Assembly: GCA_001579985.1 (NCBI GenBank)
Contig: LRSR01009668.1
Span: forward strand, 1-24,485
Direction of reading: 5' to 3'
Length of the DNA: 24,485 bases
From: Hypsibius dujardini
Lineage: Eukaryota > Tardigrada > Eutardigrada > Parachela > Hypsibiidae
Shown here piece after piece: positions 18,970 through 24,485 of this stretch. How positions within the stretch are numbered: position 1 is the stretch's first letter; each line of letters begins with the position of its first letter. The notes under the pieces were generated by a model. The model made no database searches. It was given only the letters and a program-made list of their open reading frames with translations, and had not been told where the DNA came from. A program made the translations under genes and the position numbers.

Positions 18970-21886
18970 TCAGACTTCCACACCGCGGCGGTCTTTGTCG
19001 AAGAACTTTCGTGGCGCGAACACGACGACTCGATTGCCCACAACCGCCGGCGGCGGCACGGCTGTGATGGGACTGGGATGGGAGATGACGATTTGGGTGG
19101 TGGTGATGGTAGAAGGAGTCGGAGGAGTCGGAGGAGTCGGAGTGATGGCCGGTTTGGTGGGCATTGTTTCGTCTTCTTCCGGCCGGTAGAGGGCATCCGA
19201 CACACGGATACTGTGCGAAACGTTCATGAAGGAGGAAATGGTTTTCCTGCAAAAGAAGCGGAAACACTGATATACTGCGTGACAGTGCTGCGCAGCTAGA
19301 GTAGAACAAAACGGAACAAAACAGGTGCCGAAAAAGTTTTGTTCTTATTGTCTGTTCGTTTGTTCTTTTCTGGGAACAGCGCAAACAGTAAGAACAAAAT
19401 AATCGAACAGAACAGAGTGACACAGCAGGCGAATAAACGCAACAGAATCGATTACATAGACAAAGAGGAGAGATATGGGTGGCACATACCGGAAAGCCGC
19501 GAGTTCCGGTTTTTGGCCAGATTTGCTGCGCTGAAATTTCTGTATTTCTTTTAGCGTCTTCCGCAGCATCCGGTTGACTTTGGTTGCGCGTGGCGTGGTA
19601 GGCCCGTTCTGCAGAAAAGGATTTTTTTACAGTATTTGCGGTTAGCAGCCCGAGTGACAGGCAGACAGAGAGGCAGAGAGGCAGACAAACAGGCACACAG
19701 GCAAGCACACAGACAAACAGATAAACAGACAAACAGGCAGACAGACAGACAGAGGCAGCCCGAGTGACAGGCAGACAGACAGGCAGAGAGGCAGACAAAC
19801 AGGCACACAAGCAAGCACACAGACAAACAGGCAGACAGACAGACAGAGGCACCCCGAGTGACAGGCAGACTAGGGCAATCATAAATACACACCTCCTCCT
19901 CTTTAATACTGACAACGTTTCCCAGGTCCTTCTCTAACTCGGTGAACCACTCGGGCAGTTCCCCGTCCGTACTGTTCTTGACTTCCACCAGCTTCTCCGC
20001 CAGGCTCCGAAGCCGGCTCACTTCATCATTCAGATTCTGCAGTTTAACTTGGGAGGCTTTCAAATCGAGTTCCAAATCGAGGCCGGTTTTCACATTGATG
20101 GGCTGATGCTTGACCAATTGGTGGACCGGCCGGACGTTTTTGGAAGTGGCCGGTCGACGGAGACTTCTCCGGTCGAGGGCGGCGCGGGCAAAATTGATGG
20201 TGTCCCCGCTGACTTGGCGCTGATGAGGGACGCAACTGTCGCTGTCGCTGCGATTCAACCGACAACTATACCGGCTGTGAAGGGAAAAACAGGATGAAAA
20301 GACGGATAAAGAGATAAACAAAAATATAGAAATGCGTTCAAACAGATTTCTAGAGAGGAAGACCTCTAGACAAACACAGCGACAAACAAACAAGACAGGC
20401 AGACAGGCAGATACGCACACAGACAGACGGGCAAACAGACAGACAGCCAAACAACCAAACAGACAAATAGACAGTCAAACAAATAGAATTTCGAGCAGAC
20501 TGAAAACTTACGCAAAGGAGTCAGTGTCCAGGGAATGATTGCCGGTTAGACCGCGTCGACTAGAGCCCGCATTTGGTTTCACAGACAAGGACGACATAGA
20601 ACCAGACAACGAACCGGCCATATCGGTGTTGGTCTCCTTGTCGCACAATTCTGCGAGTGTGTCGCCAGAATGACCGTAACCGCTTTCAGCATCCAGACTG
20701 GACGACGGGTATTCCGCGACAGAGACCACCGAAGACGGTGAATCTCGCAACGCGTCACCGTTCTCGTCGTCTTCGGAATTTTCTTCCGTGTGAAATTCAT
20801 CCTCCTCCTGTATTCAAGTCAAAACCGTCACAACAGTACCAATTGGCTACAATTTTATATCAGTCAAGAAAGTGACAGACTGACAAACCAGACAAACTGG
20901 GGCAGACGGACGGACATACAGACGCAAGGACGGAGAGACAAAGGGGATAGAGGCACACAGACAGTCAGGCAGAGAGACATACAAAGAGACAGTCAGTCAG
21001 GCAGATAGTCACGCAGGTAGGCAGACCATCATACAAGCAGACAGGTAGACAAACAGACAGACATACAGGCAGACCGGCAGACAAACAAACAGGCAGGCAG
21101 GGAGACAGACAAACGGACAGACATACACCGATACAACATGCAGATAGTTCTACTTATAGACAGAAGGAGATATAATCATACAGACAGACAAATACCGTCA
21201 CAAGGTGTTGACAATAATTCATCTGATCTTACATCGAACTCATCAAAATCACCGATAAATTGTTGACCTCTAGTGAGAGTGGATGCCTGTGAGGTGGAAG
21301 CGATCGTCGAGTCGTCGCTGCTTTCATCCCGAATTATAACTGACACGCAGTCGCTATAAATCAGACGGAAGAAGGGCCATTAAAAAAATGTACAATCAAC
21401 CTCGATGCGCACGGACAACAACATTCGTCCCGATTTTAATGAGAGATGCGAACCTTTCACTTTTACCACCGTCTCCATTATCGTTATCATCCACGTCGCA
21501 CTCGATTACTCGCGAGGATGCCAACAAATTGGCAATAAATGGCGATCTTGACGCACAGATGGGTTTAATGGACGAGACTAAAGGCGCTGACATCCTTTCT
21601 TGGGAGGATAGTTGCGTCCGGGGCTGCAATGGTGGTGCGGGAGTTTGTGTGACGACGTTAACCCATTTGGTGAACCACGATGTCTCGGAGTAGTCCGCCA
21701 GACTAACGAGCGAAGTCCCCTGCAAGAGTTGAACATAAAACTTTTAGTATCCTCTCAATCTCAGTGACCACGCAAATCTGTTTGAGCTCTCATGTCGTAA
21801 TCCTTGCGTGTCTCCTGCCTGCCTGTGTGTCTACCTGTATGTCTGCCTGTATGTCTGACTGTATGTCTGCCTGCCTGCCTGCCTGT

Positions 21887-21919
<33 letters not shown>

Positions 21920-24485
21920 TGTCTGTTAAATCTGTCGGTCCGTTCGTCCGTCCGTCCGTCCGTCCGTCCGTCCGTCCGTCTGTCTGTCTGTACCATCAGT
22001 CTACTTGTCTGAGTGTCTGTCAATATGCCTGTTAAAAAAGAATTTGATGTGTTGGACTTACCAAGCACTCGCCCGACAAATCGCTTGTGTGTCTGAATGC
22101 AAAAACATTCAGCTGCAGAGTTTTCGTCGATATAATGTTCCGATGAAGATGAAATTGGAAAACGTCGGAAAATGCCAAGCAGTTGTCCGTAACCGGTAAT
22201 CGCTGGGTGGAAACATCTCCCACGGCGCCTCCCTCTGCCGGAACTAGTCCCATCCTAATGGAGACCTAGATAGGCAAAGACAAGCAAACAAATCATCAGT
22301 GGGTATTTGCTGGTCCTACAGAAAAAATCGAAAAAATCACCAAAAAGTGTCGACCCTAATCCGTTACGCACGGGATCTACGGATTGGTACCCTGCTAATG
22401 ACGTATCGAAAATTTTAAAAAACAAGCACTAAGTGCAAATCGATAATCACATCAACTGCCAATGATGTTATAAAAATCAATCACATCATTGAAAGTTATC
22501 TCAGTCAGAGAAGCAGTCGGGCTAGTGATCAGACACGCTTGTAGCCAGGAATTTGGAAGAGTGAGCAGGCAGGCAAGCATTCAGACATCCAGGCAAATAG
22601 ACAGAGATACAGACAGAAAGACAGACAAACAGACAGACAAACAGACAAACAGACAGACAGGCAGGCAGACAAACAGACAAACAGACAGACAAACAAACAG
22701 ACAGACAGACAAACAGGCAGGCAGATAAACAGACAGACAAACAGACAGACAGATCAAAAGATCAAAAGTGTTCGACCGATACTCAGGCGGGACACTTCAT
22801 TGCAAGCTAAAAAAAGGGGTAATCGATGATCACATCAACTTCCTCTTCTTTTTCTTCTTCCAATGTATGTGTTGTTAGACAGGAGGGAACCCCCCATTGA
22901 TCTTAATGATTCCACTTGTTGTGGAGAGGGCGTTTCCTCACAATTCAGACAAGTCACGCAGCCCAACTTGAAATTACTTAAGTCCCTCCAAGCGAGAAGA
23001 CAAAAATCGATCACGCATCTTATGATCTAAGCCGCATCACGAGATTATATCAATCAGGATATATCCGAAGCCTGGACAGACGCGTACCTGGACGTTCGGG
23101 CTGGAGCAGAGGCAGAAGACATTGCTGAGCTGCTCGATGCCGACGTTGAGGACCAGGTCGCGTTTGTTGTACCAGAAGCGGAGTTGCACTTGCGCCGTGA
23201 CGGTTTGCCTGTGGAAGTCTGCGGCGGTGATGCAGTCACTGTCGTCCACTCCGCTGTCCCCGGCAACCTGGATGAGAGCAGATAAGATTACTGCACGCTC
23301 CCGATCTCAAGGGTCGATTTTAGGTCCGGCCCGAAAACACGTTCCATCGCTCGCTTAGTTGTTCATTGAGATTCACTTAAACTTGACCGTATTGCTCATC
23401 ATCAATGATCATTTCAATCAAGCAAGGTAGCATAGTCTGTCCGGCAAAAACCAACGCGCCAATCACCGACAACTGAACGGAATTGAACAATCCGCTCCAG
23501 CTTGATGTGAATCAGCGGGGGTGGGGCATAATCGACCCTTGAGATAGGGAGCGTGCAGTACAAACTATTCCATATTAATAATTCACCAAGCCATTACCCT
23601 CGTCTAACCTAAGGCTCAAACAAGTGAGGTCGTAAAAAAAGTATTTCCTGCCAAAAACCCATTTACCAATAACACCCTCGAAAAAATAAATAAAAAATAC
23701 TAAATATCATTCCGACTCAACTATTTAAGTAAATAATTAATTATTTTAAAAAATTTCATTCGACCGGTAATGCATACCGGGATAAGGAAGACTACATTTT
23801 TCGCATCGCACTACGCAGTCAAGCCCAACTGACAAACACTTCCCGCTTACCGACTGAAGGGACAAATTCCGAAGCGGTCGCGTCGCAGTCGTCGTCGTGT
23901 CCGTGCCCATCGCTCCTTCAGAAATGGCGGTCAAGGGAGGCAGATGATCCCCCGGAAATCGCGCGCTCGCTGACAGACTCGTATCGTATAACAATTGGCT
24001 GCTCCGACCGACGGCAGAGAGAGAAAGAAAGAAAGAGCGCAAGTGAGACACCCAAAAAACGATATGAAGATTTGTTTAAAGTTCCCACAAACAGCCGAGA
24101 CTACACGCGCAGTGGTGAGAGAAAGCGAGTCGAAATCAATAGAGACACTAAGTGCAGCATACTGATTTTTTTCAATCGCTTCTCTTCACCCCCCCCCCCT
24201 TCCTCATCTTCCCTCCCCTGGACCCGGACATTTTTTACATATTCCTGCACATACCTTCCGAGACTGCTGCTGATCGTATCGACCGGGTATCTCGTCAACT
24301 GCGAGGGCGAGAGATAAGACGCGATGCCCTCCGGCCGGGAAGCAGACGCGGCAGTCGGGGAAGAAAGGGACGATTTGTCCTGGTTGTCTTGGTTGACCGC
24401 GCCCAAACTATGCTGCTGCTGCTGACGATCTGTCACGTAATTCCGACTCGTTAAACGCCGCTGGTGCTCCAGGAACGCCTGGTCG
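18970..24485 (-). CDS. WWC1: KIBRA/WWC-family scaffold protein, C-terminal 740 aa in ten exons (5' part outside window)
   Basis: Exons in transcript order (minus strand): 24485-24255 (partial), 23998-23851, 23267-23088, 22265-22062, 21719-21454, 21353-21233, 20807-20512, 20274-19893, 19608-19490, 19246-18970 (stop 18972-18970). All phases match. KIBRA is a membrane-associated scaffold that activates Hippo signalling with Merlin/Expanded and binds aPKC. Numbering visible residues 1-740: VAGDSGV 127-133; C2 domain about 151-278 (AQVQLRFWY, VSIRMGLVP, STKTLQLNV, GECLGTSLVSLAD, FTKWVNVV); acidic stretch about 376-401; KETNT 440-444; CRLNRSDSDS 486-495; LDLELDL 547-553 followed by a probable coiled coil; ELPEWF 587-592; basic helix-like NRMLRKTLKEIQKF near 621-634. 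The C-terminal exon is rich in Thr-Pro and ends in VEV instead of the vertebrate DDV. The WW domains and first coiled coils are beyond the right edge. Invertebrates usually have one KIBRA gene; 'WWC1' here means the family. Confidence 0.95.
19645..19870. repeat. CAGA-derived tandem repeat with about 94- to 110-bp units in a KIBRA intron
   Basis: GCAGCCCGAGTGACAGGCAG starts at 19645 and 19755, and a near copy starts at 19849. It lies within intron 19609-19892. Confidence 0.85.
20364..20485. repeat. CAGA array in a KIBRA intron
   Basis: Lies within intron 20275-20511; reads TCTG in the KIBRA transcript. Confidence 0.85.
20873..21190. repeat. CAGA array in a KIBRA intron
   Basis: Fills most of intron 20808-21232; reads TCTG in the transcript. 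Confidence 0.85.
21812..22022. repeat. Compound TCTG/CCTG/CCGT array in a KIBRA intron
   Basis: Adjacent blocks of TGTC/TGCC (about 21812-21925) and TCCG (about 21934-21980) in intron 21720-22061. In the KIBRA transcript it reads CAGA/CAGG/ACGG. Confidence 0.9.
22575..22755. repeat. CAGA array in a KIBRA intron
   Basis: Lies within intron 22266-23087. It is bracketed by a similar 23-nt sequence at 22438-22460 and 22821-22843. Confidence 0.85.
23289..23560. mobile_element. MITE-like element with 31-bp terminal inverted repeats (30/31) in a KIBRA intron
   Basis: Arms at 23289-23319 and 23530-23560 are reverse complements with one mismatch, beginning TACTGCACGCTCCC and containing ATCTCAAGGGTCGATT. 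TA is at both ends. It is 272 bp, non-coding, within the intron upstream of the exon at 23267-23088. Confidence 0.75.
23570..23760. repeat. AT-rich tract in a KIBRA intron
   Basis: A/T-rich stretch with AAATAAATAAAAAATAC and TAAATAATTAATTATTTT, directly beyond the MITE-like element at 23289-23560. Confidence 0.6.

Noticed and set aside
18835-19299. Plus-strand ORFs with Gly/Val/Arg repeats
   Set aside because: They are antisense shadows of the Thr-Pro-rich last KIBRA exon.
19337-19399. Imperfect hairpin (TTTTGTTCTTA … TAAGAACAAAA) in the last KIBRA intron
   Set aside because: The 11-bp arms are A/T-rich and low in complexity; not enough to call a miRNA or an element.

Overview
This is eukaryotic genomic DNA from an invertebrate animal. 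It carries three spliced genes, every exon bounded by GT..AG, and nothing bacterial. A parasitic flatworm (tapeworm or relative) is my best guess. The basis is one apparent intron of only 34 nt and the many degenerate CAGA/TCTG arrays that give Ser/Cys/Leu-Val ORFs of a kind I associate with diphyllobothriid-type cestode assemblies. That assignment is inference.

Layout: (1) 1-8181 has no gene I can identify. It holds simple repeats, two exon-like ORFs that both end at consensus donors in phase 1 (842-935 and 2445-2533, +), and a few unassigned ORFs. (2) 8182-about 12055, minus strand: an XPNPEP3-type Xaa-Pro aminopeptidase (M24B metallopeptidase) in eight recognised exons, complete at the C-terminus and lacking only its N-terminal exon. 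(3) 13160-16596, plus strand: a complete six-exon gene for a CPEB1/Orb-type cytoplasmic polyadenylation element-binding protein (537 aa), head-to-head with XPNPEP3. (4) 16597-18969: intergenic DNA with a fold-back repeat, a decayed non-LTR retrotransposon tail and a MITE-like element. (5) 18970-24485, minus strand: the C-terminal 740 residues (ten exons) of a KIBRA/WWC protein, tail-to-tail with CPEB1. Its WW domains lie beyond the right edge.

The splice models come from reading frame and family alignment together: exon phases match at every assigned junction, and several conserved residues are built from split codons. KIBRA and CPEB are both linked to synaptic plasticity and memory in other animals; KIBRA is also an upstream Hippo-pathway regulator. 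Their adjacency here is notable, but no functional coupling is shown.

No CRISPR array, operon, rRNA or tRNA was seen, and I found no clear undescribed multi-gene system. The more original signals are small: two MITE-like elements with related ends, a two-copy fold-back repeat family, complementary CAGA/TCTG arrays in successive introns of the same genes, a frame-dictated 34-nt intron, and an unusual KIBRA C-terminus.
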